A stretch of DNA of 39,936 bases, from NCBI GenBank assembly GCA_017961515.1, contig JAGCXC010000047.1, forward strand, positions 1-39,936, read 5' to 3'. The notes beneath the pieces were generated by a model that ran no database searches, was not told the origin of the DNA, and saw only the letters and a program-made list of their open reading frames with translations. The DNA is from Clostridiales bacterium. Lineage in GTDB: Bacteria > Bacillota > Clostridia > Acetivibrionales > RGIG10202. Shown here piece after piece: positions 1 to 8,334 of this stretch. Made by a program: the position numbers and the translations under genes. Each line of letters opens with the position of its first letter. Position 1 is the stretch's first letter.

Positions 1-29
1 CTCTGCTCTACCGACTGAGCTATCTGGGC
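1..29 (-). tRNA. tRNA, 5' part only (anticodon outside window), possibly Phe
   Basis: Read on the minus strand, the first 29 bases give a 7-nt acceptor strand, TA, and a complete D arm (GCTC...GAGC) of a tRNA. The window ends before the anticodon, so identity is not shown. The D-arm and following GAG resemble clostridial tRNA-Phe, but this is only a guess from memory. It is the last visible member of a minus-strand cluster Val-Asp-(this). Confidence 0.85.
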
Positions 30-33
30 TAAC

Positions 34-110
34 TGGCGACCCGGAAGGGGTTCGAACCCTCGACCTCTAGCGTGACAGGCTAGCATTCTAACCAACTGAA
101 CTACCGGGCC
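34..110 (-). tRNA. tRNA-Asp (GTC)
   Basis: The minus strand folds into a full cloverleaf. Acceptor GGCCCGG pairs with CCGGGTC, the anticodon stem is CTAGC/GCTAG with loop CTGTCAC (anticodon GTC), and the T arm contains GGTTCGAACCC. The 3' CCA is encoded in the DNA (34-36). Confidence 0.97.
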
Positions 111-113
111 AAC

Positions 114-189
114 TGGTGGGCACTATAGGGCTCGAACCTATGACCCCCTGCTTGTAAGGCAGGTGCTCTCCCAGCTGAGCTAAGCGCCC
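114..189 (-). tRNA. tRNA-Val (TAC)
   Basis: Minus-strand cloverleaf with acceptor GGGCGCT, anticodon loop CTTACAA (anticodon TAC) and encoded CCA at 114-116. It is identical to the copy at 35637-35712 except for one base in the anticodon stem, where this copy has C27-G43. Confidence 0.97.
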
Positions 190-330
190 TAGAAACCAAT
201 CGTTCCAACAAGAGACATTATATCGCATTATCACCAATATGTCAAAAATTCCACTGGTGCTTATATCTATTTATGTTTTATTTTCTTTTGTATTCTTCTT
301 GGTTCTAGCAAATACTGCCTATTTTGTTTC

Positions 331-1188
331 TTAGGATAACATATCCTTTAATTCTTGTTCTGAAAACTTATATTTCTTATTACAAAAATGGCACTCCAAA
401 ACTGCCTCTCCGCTATCTTTTATTATATCCTCAATCTCTTTTTTACCCAAACTCATTAATCCATCTTTCATTTTTTCTCTAGAGCAATTACATTTATACT
501 CACATTCTCTTTTTTCCTTAAAATTTAATTCTCCTTCCTTAAACATATATACGATTATATCCCTTAAATTATTCCCTTCTTTTAATGATTTATTAAATAA
601 TGATAATCTCTCCATATTATCTTGTAAATATTTTATTGTAGAACTATTGACATCTGGCATAACTTGTATTAACATACCAGCACTTCTCTTAAGTCCTTCA
701 TTATCTTTTATATTACTTAGCACTATGTAAGATGGTAATTGTTCTGATACACTGTAATAATACATCAAATCTTTTGCTATATCCCCTGTAGCGGTTTTGG
801 ATATACCTATGTACGGTTTTTTCAATCCCATATCTCTTATTACTTTTATATATCCATCTAAACCAACCTTATCTTCTAGTGTTTCTTTATCTTCTAGTTT
901 TACACATGTATTATCTATATAGCCCCTAACCTCTAAATTGGAATTAACTACAGATACAATCTTCCCGCTTTCTCCACTACTATTTATCTCAAGTGTTAAT
1001 GTTTCGTTGCTGTTTTTCATAAAATTTGACATCAATAATGATGCTGTCATTGTTTTTGACAACAATACTCCAGATGTTTTTGACAAATTGTGGTATTCTA
1101 TTGCAGTTTTTGATATATTTGTAGTATCAACCGTCACAACATCAATTGTACCATCAAAAGCTGTTGCACTAATTAAATAATCTCTCAT
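331..1188 (-). CDS. hslO: Hsp33 redox-regulated holdase chaperone
   Basis: Cytoplasmic chaperone that is switched on by oxidation and by unfolding, and holds aggregation-prone proteins. The 285-residue product matches the family length (about 290). The zinc/redox centre is visible near the C terminus as CNC (233-235) and CHFC (266-269), the CxC...CxxC signature of Hsp33. An additional Cys229 lies four residues before the CxC. The ATG start is preceded by AGAAGGAG. It stands alone between the tRNA cluster and the csp region, all on the minus strand. Identification is firm from the cysteine motif and overall sequence; regulation is not visible. Confidence 0.95.
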   Translation of the reverse strand: MRDYLISATAFDGTIDVVTVDTTNISKTAIEYHNLSKTSGVLLSKTMTASLLMSNFMKNSNETLTLEINSSGESGKIVSVVNSNLEVRGYIDNTCVKLEDKETLEDKVGLDGYIKVIRDMGLKKPYIGISKTATGDIAKDLMYYYSVSEQLPSYIVLSNIKDNEGLKRSAGMLIQVMPDVNSSTIKYLQDNMERLSLFNKSLKEGNNLRDIIVYMFKEGELNFKEKRECEYKCNCSREKMKDGLMSLGKKEIEDIIKDSGEAVLECHFCNKKYKFSEQELKDMLS

Positions 1189-1308
1189 AATTCAATTCTC
1201 CTTCTAATTTACATAACGAAAATTAAGACTCTTTTACTTACTATCGACTATATATCTCATGATTAAAACTTAATCTACGTTTAGCTTTACTTACATATAA
1301 TGACATCT

Positions 1309-1499
1309 AAAAAATAATATAATTCGTGCCGACCCTCTTATCACCTAAATGGCTTACGAATTGCCGGCACATCCTATTGAAAGTACCTCTATGTCTCGAT
1401 ATATTTTATCTGGACAAATATACCTTCAGCTCTTAAGTTAGGGCTCACCTCTTACCCCCACTTTTCTACGTACACAAAGTGGAGGAACCCCATACTTAA
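1309..1499 (-). ncRNA. Candidate structured RNA directly downstream of csp
   Basis: This stretch is much richer in G and C than the surrounding intergenic DNA and is not coding. On the minus strand, TTAAGT (1499-1494) pairs with ACTTAA (1438-1433), GGGTT (1490-1486) with AGCCC (1445-1441), and CTCCACTTT (1484-1476) with AAAGTGGGG (1464-1456). These nest into one long domain. A second domain begins GTGCCG (1370-1365) and closes with CGGCAC (1331-1326), followed by an A/T stretch ending in six T at 1314-1309, as in a terminator. It starts two bases after the csp stop codon, so it could be a processed csp 3' UTR or an independent RNA. The clostridial raiA-motif RNA is one known class of similar size to compare; I have not established identity. 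Confidence 0.5.
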
Positions 1500-1500
1500 A

Positions 1501-1701
1501 TTAGCATCTGCTTACGTTAGATGCTTGAGGTCCCTTAGCTCCCTCTACAACCTCAAACTCTACTTCAGCACCTTCCTCTAAAGTTTTATATCCATCCATG
1601 TTTATAGCGGAAAAATGTACAAATACGTCATTTCCCTCTTCTCTTTCGATGAATCCAAAACCTTTCTCTGCATTGAACCACTTTACGCGTCCTTTTTCCA
1701 T
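1501..1701 (-). CDS. Cold-shock protein, CspA/CspB family
   Basis: Single OB-fold, single-stranded nucleic-acid-binding protein of 66 residues, acting as an RNA chaperone in the cytoplasm. Both RNA-binding motifs are present: RNP1 as KGFGFI (13-18) and RNP2 as VFVHFS (26-31), and the N terminus [11 protein letters not shown] is classic. Length is exactly typical. The ATG has a strong AGGAGG site. A sigma-A type promoter lies upstream (1774-1803), giving a leader of roughly 65 nt. The candidate structured RNA follows the stop codon immediately. Which csp paralogue it is cannot be decided. Confidence 0.97.
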   Translation of the reverse strand: MEKGRVKWFNAEKGFGFIEREEGNDVFVHFSAINMDGYKTLEEGAEVEFEVVEGAKGPQASNVSRC

Positions 1702-1773
1702 TGTCCTTTCTCCTCCTGATTAACTTAAACTTTAGCCACAAACCAACCATGTTGTTCTTAACTAAGTAAGTAA

Positions 1774-1803
1774 ATTTTATCATATTTATAAAGTTATTGT
1801 CAA
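1774..1803 (-). promoter_or_regulatory. Putative sigma-A promoter of csp
   Basis: On the minus strand TTGACA (1803-1798) is followed after 18 bases by TAAAAT (1779-1774). The predicted start near 1768 leaves a leader of about 65 nt before the csp ATG. Confidence 0.6.
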
Positions 1804-2035
1804 CTTTTTTATTACTTATTTGTTAAAAATTGTATCGTTTTTTTATAATAAAACATTTGTAAAGCTGTTGTGGGTTTTAATTGCAATGATGAAATATTTT
1901 TTTATAATTTCATATATATTATTCTCTTTTTATATTTATTTTTATTCGTTTTATCAACTGCAATTTTACCATAATTCAAAAAATTTTTTTTAATATAAAT
2001 GTTTACCATTTTTCTACTTTTAATTTATACAAATG
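1804..2035. other. AT-rich intergenic stretch between csp promoter and MBL hydrolase gene
   Basis: Very AT-rich, with T-rich and A-rich runs. I see no convincing ORF, stable hairpin or RNA gene here. No clear intrinsic terminator follows the hydrolase operon that ends at 2036. Confidence 0.5.
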
Positions 2036-2653
2036 TTACTTTATAAGTTCAATTTCCTGACCATACTCTAAAATTAAACTACCCTTAACACGAAATTTTT
2101 TCGCCCTATCCATATCAAATTCATCCGTTATTTCTCCTGTTATATGATAGGGTATACTGTGCTTTGCTCCTACTTTTTGGGCCACTTTTATCGCTTCTTC
2201 TATATCCATATTATAAACACCATCGCAACAATAAAACGCATAATCTATATCCATTTTAGAAATATCATCCATGTACGAAGTAGTAGATGTATCACCACTT
2301 ACATATATTGAAACTCCACTCTCCAAAATTATAATATATCCTACACATTCTTTTACACTGTGGTTACGGTTATTGCCAGCTGGAACTGGCTTTATTTTTG
2401 CAAATCCTAAATCGAATTTATTATACCCGTTTCCCGAAATCGCATCCTTGCTCCTTATCACTCTACAGCCAGAATTCCTACTTGGAATACTATCAATAGC
2501 ATTATGATCAAAATGCTCATGTGTCACCAATATCAAATCTGCTGGCAAATCATATCCATCGCCAGCAAAAGGATCCACATATATTACTCTTTCTTTTCTC
2601 GTAACTATTCTTATACTTGCACGCCCTTGATACAACAGTTTATCCATCTTCAC
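2036..2653 (-). CDS. Metallo-beta-lactamase-fold hydrolase
   Basis: Predicted soluble metal-dependent hydrolase of about 205 residues in the UlaG/UPF0173-like branch of the metallo-beta-lactamase fold. Zinc-ligand motifs are visible: THEHFDHN near residues 44-51, SGDTS in the middle, and PYH towards the end. An upstream GTG at 2659 lies directly against the GGGGG ribosome site, so the GTG at 2653 (8-nt spacing) or the ATG at 2647 is a better start. The start region overlaps the end of the metallophosphoesterase gene, suggesting translational coupling in the operon that begins at the HPr-like gene. The substrate cannot be told from sequence. Confidence 0.85.
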   Translation of the reverse strand: MKMDKLLYQGRASIRIVTRKERVIYVDPFAGDGYDLPADLILVTHEHFDHNAIDSIPSRNSGCRVIRSKDAISGNGYNKFDLGFAKIKPVPAGNNRNHSVKECVGYIIILESGVSIYVSGDTSTTSYMDDISKMDIDYAFYCCDGVYNMDIEEAIKVAQKVGAKHSIPYHITGEITDEFDMDRAKKFRVKGSLILEYGQEIELIK

Positions 2654-3362
2654 AAACACTACCCCCTCTTATCAAAATTGGTGAAAACTCTAAATAATCT
2701 GCAGATATACATTTAAAATTTATATCCTGCATAATCCCTTCAAATACTTTATGAAATGCTCCCCCATGTAAATGCCCATATAAACAATTCTTGACTTTGT
2801 ACTGATTCATCAAATCCATCAATTCACTTGTTTCTTTTTTACTATTAAATGGAGGAAAATGTATCATAACATATTTCTCACATTCGTTATCTTGTACACT
2901 TTCTAATGATAATTTTAGTCTTTGTACTTCTCTATTGTAAATTTTTTCATCTTCCTTTGTAAATCCATCCTCATTAGGGCATTTCCATCCTCTAGTAGCG
3001 CACACAACTATATCCCCTATTTTGATAGATGTATTATTCAAAAATTTTATGCTATTAAATCCATTAGCACTCATATATTTCTCTAGTTTGCTAATGGTTG
3101 TCCACCAATAATCGTGGTTTCCTTTTGATATAATTTTTTTCCCATTTAAATTATCTAAAAACTTAAAATCCAAATAAGCGTCATCCAAATACGTTGCCCA
3201 TGATATATCTCCCGGTATTAAAACGTAATCATCATCCCCAACAACGCTATTCCAATTTTTTTCAAGTCTTTGCATATAATTACTCCATCGCACCCCAAAT
3301 ATATCCATAGGCTTATCTATACTTATCGCTAAATGTAAGTCTGATATTGCATATATACTCAT
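2640..3362 (-). CDS. Calcineurin-like metallophosphoesterase
   Basis: Binuclear metal phosphoesterase of 240 residues. The full motif series is present: SDLHLA at the N terminus, GDISWA, KGNHDYWW, HFPPF and YGHLHGG. It belongs to a small cytoplasmic clostridial family whose natural substrate is unknown. Its ATG overlaps the TGA of uvrC by four bases (ATGA at 3359-3362), so it is translationally coupled to uvrC. This is a conserved style of packing, but a direct role in DNA repair is not shown. Confidence 0.9.
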   Translation of the reverse strand: MSIYAISDLHLAISIDKPMDIFGVRWSNYMQRLEKNWNSVVGDDDYVLIPGDISWATYLDDAYLDFKFLDNLNGKKIISKGNHDYWWTTISKLEKYMSANGFNSIKFLNNTSIKIGDIVVCATRGWKCPNEDGFTKEDEKIYNREVQRLKLSLESVQDNECEKYVMIHFPPFNSKKETSELMDLMNQYKVKNCLYGHLHGGAFHKVFEGIMQDINFKCISADYLEFSPILIRGGSVCEDG

Positions 3363-5185
3363 TTCTTATCTTCCTCTTTCTCCGACTTTCTATAATACTC
3401 ATTTATTTTTTTAGCTAATGTTAAATCTATCCCTTTAACCTTACCTAGCTCTTCTACACTCGCATTTTTTATATTATCAACACTTTTGAAAAACTTTAAT
3501 AATTCTCTCTTTTTAACCTTCCCTACTCCTTTAATTTCATCTAAACTTGATTTGTTATACGATATTTTTCTAAGTTTTTTATTATAAGCTAGCGCACATC
3601 TATGTGTTTCATCCTGAATTTTCGTTATAAAATTAAATAACTCCCTATCATCCTCTATGTCTATCTCACAATTATTCAAAATAAGTCCTTTAGTCCTATG
3701 TCTATTATCTTTTACCATTCCAACCAGTGTTATATTAAGCCCCAACTCACTTACAACCTCTTTTATTGCACTTACGTGGCCCTTTCCTCCATCTAAAAAA
3801 ATCAAATCTGGCAATGGTGTAAATTTTTCATCTTTTTCTACTCCTCGCAACAACCTTCTATATAAAGCTTCTTGCATTGACAGATAATCATTTTGTCCTT
3901 TAGTTGTTTTTATTCTAAATTTTCTGTACTCCTTCTTGTCAAACTTTGCATTTGTCAAAACCACCATCGCAACAACTATATTTTCATTTCCTATATTTGA
4001 TACATCATAGGACTCTATCCTTGTTAGTTTTGTTTTAATATTTAAAATATTTCTTAACTTGCACAAAATTACATCTTCATTATTACTCTGATGCACTCTT
4101 TCTAACTCCTGCTTAGCATTTTTATTTACCAGCTCAACTAACCTTACATTTTCTCCTCTTTTTGGATTTATTATATTCACCTTGCTATTCTTTATTTGAG
4201 CTAACATATCCTCAAGTATCCCTTTATTAGATATTTCCACCGGAACATATATTTCTTTTGGGATATATCTTTGATTTGTATAAAACTGACATATAAATGT
4301 ATTTATTATATATTCGTCTTCTTCATCTTGTACATCATTTAGTACATAATTATCTCTACCAATTACTCTTCCTTCTCTTATAAAAAATATCTGTATACAT
4401 ATATCACTATCTTTTCTTGTAAAACCTACCACATCTTTATCTTTTAAATGAGTATCTAAAACTTTTTGATCTTGCTCGAAAAAATCCAAGCTCTCTATTG
4501 TATCTCTAATCTTCGCTGCTCTCTCAAAATTTAAATTTAATGCTTCCTTCTCCATCAACGCCTTAAGCTGTTTTTTTAATACATTTTTACTTCCTTCTAA
4601 AAAATCACATATACCATCTATCATATTCCTATACTTTTCTTTGCTAATAGCTCCCATACAAGGCGCCATGCATTTACCTATATGATAATTTAAACATTCT
4701 CTAGTTTTTTTCTTTAATGACTTACCACATTTTTTAGTAGGGAAATACTCCCTTATTATATTCATTATATTTTTTACTACTTTTGAGCTACTATATGGGC
4801 CATAGTACTTAGATCCATCTTTTACTAATTTCCTGGTTACCAACACCCTGGGAAAATCCTCTTTTAATGTAACTTTTATATAAGGATAACCCTTATCATC
4901 TTTTAAGAGTATATTAAACTTAGGCCTATATTGTTTTATCAAATTGCACTCCAAAATAAGCGCTTCTAACTCTGAATCCGTAATTATATATTCAAAAGAA
5001 TGCACATTAGACACCATTGCTCTTACTTTATTAGTATGTTGTAAATTATTATTGAAATATTGTCTTACCCTATTTCGCAAATTCACAGCCTTCCCAACAT
5101 ATATAATGTCTCCACTCAAATTCTTCATTATATATACTCCCGAATTATGTGGTATTTTTTTTAATTCATCTTTCATATCAAACAC
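3359..5185 (-). CDS. uvrC: Excinuclease ABC subunit C
   Basis: Dual-incision nuclease of UvrABC nucleotide excision repair. The 608-residue product has the N-terminal GIY-YIG nuclease domain (GVYIM near 15-19, IYVGKAVNLRNRV near 28-40), a UVR motif around 200-235, the RNase H-like nuclease domain including FLDGGKGHVSA, and C-terminal helix-hairpin-helix motifs (IKGVGKVKKRELL, VKGIDLTLAKKI). Length is typical. The start is GTG with AAGGG about 10 nt upstream; the internal ATG at codon 4 lacks its own well-spaced site. It lies 13 nt after the HPr-like gene and runs into the metallophosphoesterase gene. Confidence 0.97.
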   Translation of the reverse strand: MFDMKDELKKIPHNSGVYIMKNLSGDIIYVGKAVNLRNRVRQYFNNNLQHTNKVRAMVSNVHSFEYIITDSELEALILECNLIKQYRPKFNILLKDDKGYPYIKVTLKEDFPRVLVTRKLVKDGSKYYGPYSSSKVVKNIMNIIREYFPTKKCGKSLKKKTRECLNYHIGKCMAPCMGAISKEKYRNMIDGICDFLEGSKNVLKKQLKALMEKEALNLNFERAAKIRDTIESLDFFEQDQKVLDTHLKDKDVVGFTRKDSDICIQIFFIREGRVIGRDNYVLNDVQDEEDEYIINTFICQFYTNQRYIPKEIYVPVEISNKGILEDMLAQIKNSKVNIINPKRGENVRLVELVNKNAKQELERVHQSNNEDVILCKLRNILNIKTKLTRIESYDVSNIGNENIVVAMVVLTNAKFDKKEYRKFRIKTTKGQNDYLSMQEALYRRLLRGVEKDEKFTPLPDLIFLDGGKGHVSAIKEVVSELGLNITLVGMVKDNRHRTKGLILNNCEIDIEDDRELFNFITKIQDETHRCALAYNKKLRKISYNKSSLDEIKGVGKVKKRELLKFFKSVDNIKNASVEELGKVKGIDLTLAKKINEYYRKSEKEEDKK

Positions 5186-5198
5186 AATATACCAACCC

Positions 5199-5450
5199 TT
5201 ATGATTTTAAATACTTTTCCAATTCGCTTACAGCAACTTCCTCGTCCTCTCCTTCTGCACTTATAGTTACCCTGTCCTCATTAGAAATTTGTAATGATAA
5301 CAATCCCAACAAGCTCTTTGCATTAGCCTTTCGGCCTCCTTTTTGCACAAATACATCGGCTTTATACCCAGATGCTTTTTGAATAAAATGTGCTAAATTG
5401 TTGGATGTTAAACCTCTCTTTATTTTTACCTCAACATCTGTACAAATCAT
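5199..5450 (-). CDS. HPr/Crh-like protein lacking the catalytic histidine
   Basis: An 83-residue HPr-fold protein when started at ATG 5450, which has GAGAGG at ideal spacing and aligns exactly with HPr numbering. In HPr the active site reads GLH at 13-15; here it is GLT, so the phosphorylated His15 is replaced by Thr and the following ARP is lost. The regulatory serine is kept: KSLLG puts Ser at position 46, the site of HPr kinase in the family. It therefore cannot act as a normal PTS phosphocarrier and resembles Bacillus Crh, a Ser-phosphorylated regulator. A longer reading from ATG 5480 is disfavoured because it would begin only about 6 nt from the predicted transcript start. It is first in an operon with uvrC. 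Confidence 0.88.
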   Translation of the reverse strand: MICTDVEVKIKRGLTSNNLAHFIQKASGYKADVFVQKGGRKANAKSLLGLLSLQISNEDRVTISAEGEDEEVAVSELEKYLKS

Positions 5451-5492
5451 ATAGATTCCTCTCTCATTTTTATTTTTCATCAGGCTAACCTA

Positions 5493-5521
5493 ATTTTATA
5501 GCAAAATTCAATTATTGTAAA
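5493..5521 (-). promoter_or_regulatory. Putative promoter of the HPr-like/uvrC operon
   Basis: Minus-strand TTTACA (5521-5516), 17-base spacer, TAAAAT (5498-5493). The predicted start near 5486 supports the downstream ATG at 5450 as the real start of the first gene. Confidence 0.55.
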
Positions 5522-5751
5522 CCTATATATTTTCCTACCCAAGCCAAAATGATCACCCTGTAATATCCTACCCTATCTACACCTCAAATTTTTACCACAA
5601 AATTCTAAGGCACCAAAGGTTAAGGGGCTTTCTATATATTTTTTTATTACATTTATCGATACCCCTACCGTTGTCAGTAAACCCAAAAGTGTTCTTTCCA
5701 TAGTTTTTTAAGAAACTCTTTTTTTTAAATTGTCAATACTACATTCTGGAG
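5522..5751. other. Non-coding stretch upstream of the HPr-like operon
   Basis: No convincing ORF or RNA gene. It contains poly-T/A runs and a few short imperfect repeats, but nothing I can assign. Confidence 0.4.
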
Positions 5752-5792
5752 GCAATTCATCCCTTAATTATAGAAGAAAGGGATGAAATTGC
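5752..5792. repeat. Long inverted repeat downstream of pdxT
   Basis: GCAATT-CATCCCTT (5752-5765) pairs with AAGGGATGAAATTGC (5778-5792), giving a 14-bp stem with one bulged base and a 12-nt loop. It lies about 60 bases past the pdxT stop codon but lacks a T-run on either side, so it may be an mRNA-stabilising hairpin or a factor-dependent terminator. Confidence 0.6.
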
Positions 5793-5852
5793 TAAATGTT
5801 AGATAAAACAAATCCCATAGAATAATTATTCATGTACTTCCAATAGCCTATA

Positions 5853-6431
5853 CTAATAATTTTTACACATATTCACAAAATACTTATGGAACGATAAATC
5901 TGATGTAAGCTCCGGATGAAACGATGTTACCAGCATATTTTTACTTTTTGCCGCAACTATATTACCATCCACCTCTGATAATACGTAAACGTCAGATGCA
6001 ACATTTTCTATCCACGGTGCCCTTATAAACACTAATGGAATTTCATGTGATGAAACACAAGGTATAGATCCCATTCTCTTGAAGCTATCCAGCTGTCCAC
6101 CGTAAGCATTCCTCTTTACAGTTATATTCATTACACCAAGATATGTCTTATCCTGATTCACTATGCGTTTTGCCATTAATATCATCCCCGCACATGTACC
6201 CCAGACCGGCATACCCTTTTGTATTCTCTCTTTCAATACACCCATCATATCAAAATCATGTAATAACTTACCTATTGTTGTACTTTCCCCTCCAGGCAAA
6301 ATTATCCCTCTTACTTCTTCTAAGTCTTTTTTAGTTTTAACAACTAACGGATTAACTCCCTCTATTTTAGACAAACTACAAACATGCTCTTCTATAGAGC
6401 CCTGAAAGCCCAATACGCCTACTTTCAGCAA
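5853..6431 (-). CDS. pdxT: Pyridoxal 5'-phosphate synthase glutaminase subunit
   Basis: Class I glutamine amidotransferase that releases ammonia from glutamine and channels it to PdxS for one-step synthesis of pyridoxal phosphate. The 192-residue sequence shows PGGEST (46-51), the nucleophile elbow GTCAGM with Cys80, and FHPEL giving His172 and Glu174 of the triad. The start is TTG (6431) with a GGGGGTGG site spaced 6 nt; there is no nearer ATG in frame. It begins 3 bases after the pdxS stop, so the two are one operon, as expected for the stoichiometric complex. Confidence 0.97.
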   Translation of the reverse strand: MLKVGVLGFQGSIEEHVCSLSKIEGVNPLVVKTKKDLEEVRGIILPGGESTTIGKLLHDFDMMGVLKERIQKGMPVWGTCAGMILMAKRIVNQDKTYLGVMNITVKRNAYGGQLDSFKRMGSIPCVSSHEIPLVFIRAPWIENVASDVYVLSEVDGNIVAAKSKNMLVTSFHPELTSDLSFHKYFVNMCKNY

Positions 6432-6434
6432 GGT

Positions 6435-7313
6435 TTACCACCCCCTATTTGCATACTTGTCTTGATTATCTATATCAGACATTTCTATACCATACATAGC
6501 GTCCCCCAAGTCTTCCGATACCTCCGCTAATATCTCAGGTTTATTGTAGAAAGTTGTTGCTTTAACTATTGCCTTAGCCATTTTTTTAGGATTTGATGAT
6601 TTAAATATTCCTGATCCTACAAATACACCTTCGCTACCTAATTGCATCATCAATGCTGCATCTGCTGGAGTTGCAATCCCTCCTGCTGCGAAATTCACAA
6701 CCGGAAGTTTTCCTTCTGCATGAATCCTAACCACTAAATCAAATGGTGCCCCTATTCCTTTTGCATATGTCATAAGTTCTTCTTTTTGCATGCTCTTTAC
6801 TCTATTAATTTCTCCCATGACTGTTCTTATATGCCTTACAGCTTCAACTACATTCCCTGTACCAGCTTCTCCTTTTGTCCTTATCATTGAAGCGCCTTCT
6901 CCTATTCTCCTCAACGCCTCTCCCAAATTTCTTGCTCCACAAACAAAAGGAATCCTATACTGATACTTATCTATATGATACATATCATCCGCAGGAGTTA
7001 AAACTTCACTCTCATCTATATAATCTATTCCTAAAGATTCTAAAATTTGAGCTTCAACAATATGACCTATTCTTACTTTTGCCATAACTGGTATAGTAAC
7101 TGCCCTTTTTATTTCCTTTATCATCTTCGGATCAGACATTCTTGCTACTCCACCCTGTTTTCTTATATCTGATGGAACTCTCTCCAATGCCATAACCGCA
7201 ACTGCTCCTGCTTCCTGGGCAATTTCTGCTTCTTTTGCATTTGTTACATCCATTATTACGCCATTTTTCAACATCTGTGCCAAATTCTTATTTAATTCAT
7301 ATCTTTCTCTCAT
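6435..7313 (-). CDS. pdxS: Pyridoxal 5'-phosphate synthase lyase subunit
   Basis: Condenses ribose 5-phosphate, glyceraldehyde 3-phosphate and ammonia to PLP in the DXP-independent vitamin B6 pathway. The (beta-alpha)8 barrel protein has 292 residues, the usual size. Catalytic residues are visible: Asp22 in VIMDVTNA, Lys79 in [10 protein letters not shown] and Lys147 in [23 protein letters not shown] is the phosphate-binding segment. ATG start with GGAGG upstream. A clear promoter at 7372-7400 drives pdxS-pdxT. Confidence 0.98.
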   Translation of the reverse strand: MRERYELNKNLAQMLKNGVIMDVTNAKEAEIAQEAGAVAVMALERVPSDIRKQGGVARMSDPKMIKEIKRAVTIPVMAKVRIGHIVEAQILESLGIDYIDESEVLTPADDMYHIDKYQYRIPFVCGARNLGEALRRIGEGASMIRTKGEAGTGNVVEAVRHIRTVMGEINRVKSMQKEELMTYAKGIGAPFDLVVRIHAEGKLPVVNFAAGGIATPADAALMMQLGSEGVFVGSGIFKSSNPKKMAKAIVKATTFYNKPEILAEVSEDLGDAMYGIEMSDIDNQDKYANRGW

Positions 7314-7371
7314 CCCTGAACCTTCCTCCGACTAAATTTTTGCTTAAAATTGAGCTAGCTAAACTATATGA

Positions 7372-7400
7372 ATTTTACACTACATCTAAATTATTTGCAA
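7372..7400 (-). promoter_or_regulatory. Putative promoter of pdxS-pdxT
   Basis: Minus-strand TTGCAA (7400-7395), 17-base spacer, TAAAAT (7377-7372). Distance to the pdxS ATG is about 60 nt. Confidence 0.55.
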
Positions 7401-7416
7401 GATATATTTTCTATAT

Positions 7417-8289
7417 TTAGCAAATTCTCTTAACATATTTCACTATACTATCTCCAGCTATGGCTCCCTGACCTACTGCTACTGCAATCTGTTTAAATAC
7501 CCCTGTACAATCTCCAGCAGCAAAAATTCCTGAAACATTTGTTTCCTGACGTTCATTGGTTACAATAAAATTATTATTCTCAATCAATCCCAATTTTTTT
7601 GCCAATGCATTATAATCTGCATTGCCATATGCGACAAAAACTCCATCCACTGTATCTCTTGTCCCATCGTCAAAACAAATTTCATTTAGTTCATTAACCC
7701 CATCAAATTTCTTTATTGCTTTATTATTTACTTTAAATCCCCTAGCCATATCTTTATACTTATCTGATACATTAAATTCCCTTCCGTTTGTATATACTGT
7801 TATATCACTTGTAAAAGTAGCTAACTCCATCGCTTCATGCACTGCATAATCATTATATCCTAAAACTCCTACCTTTAATCCTTTAAAGAAAAATCCATCA
7901 CATACTGTACAATAGCTTATGCCCGATCCTTCAAATCTTTTCAAATTTTCAATCGCAAGAGGAATTTTTTTGTTCCCTGTCGCAATCAAAACCGTTTTAG
8001 CCTGATACTCATCATTAGACGTTAAAACTTTTTTTACACCGTCCTCTACTTTTATGTCTAATACCTCATCGCTAATTATCAATCCTCCAAATTTTTTCAC
8101 CTGGCGCTCACCTTCATCTAAAAGCTCTTTCCCTGATATTTTCGTTATACCATAGTAATTTTCTACTAGGTTTGCCTTAGCAAGAAGGCTATCTTTCCCT
8201 ATAACTAACGTCTTTAAATTGGCTCTTAGTGTATATATTGCTGCTTGGCATCCAGCCGGACCTCTTCCTATTATTATCACGTCAAACAT
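7417..8289 (-). CDS. Thioredoxin reductase-like FAD flavoprotein with degenerate NADP site
   Basis: The 290-residue protein has the low-molecular-weight thioredoxin reductase architecture: FAD-binding IIIGRGPAGC (5-14), ATGNKK, the redox-active pair CTVC (Cys127, Cys130) followed by DG, and the C-terminal FAD motif GIFAAGDCTG. The NADPH domain is unusual. The normal GGGDSAxEE loop reads VLGYNDYAVHE (142-152) and the HRRxxxRA phosphate-binding motif reads YTNGREFN (166-173). It may therefore use another electron donor, as known for ferredoxin-dependent or NADPH-independent clostridial relatives, or simply prefer NADH. ATG start with GAGGAGG. It is monocistronic, divergent from the small-gene cluster at 8402. 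Confidence 0.85.
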   Translation of the reverse strand: MFDVIIIGRGPAGCQAAIYTLRANLKTLVIGKDSLLAKANLVENYYGITKISGKELLDEGERQVKKFGGLIISDEVLDIKVEDGVKKVLTSNDEYQAKTVLIATGNKKIPLAIENLKRFEGSGISYCTVCDGFFFKGLKVGVLGYNDYAVHEAMELATFTSDITVYTNGREFNVSDKYKDMARGFKVNNKAIKKFDGVNELNEICFDDGTRDTVDGVFVAYGNADYNALAKKLGLIENNNFIVTNERQETNVSGIFAAGDCTGVFKQIAVAVGQGAIAGDSIVKYVKRIC

Positions 8290-8334
8290 ATATTTTATCC
8301 TCCTCTCAACTACTATTATAATAACACATTATAT

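Noticed and set aside
5451..5480. Ten extra N-terminal codons for the HPr-like protein
   Set aside because: They would lie almost at the predicted transcript start, break the exact HPr alignment and skip the well-placed GAGAGG site.
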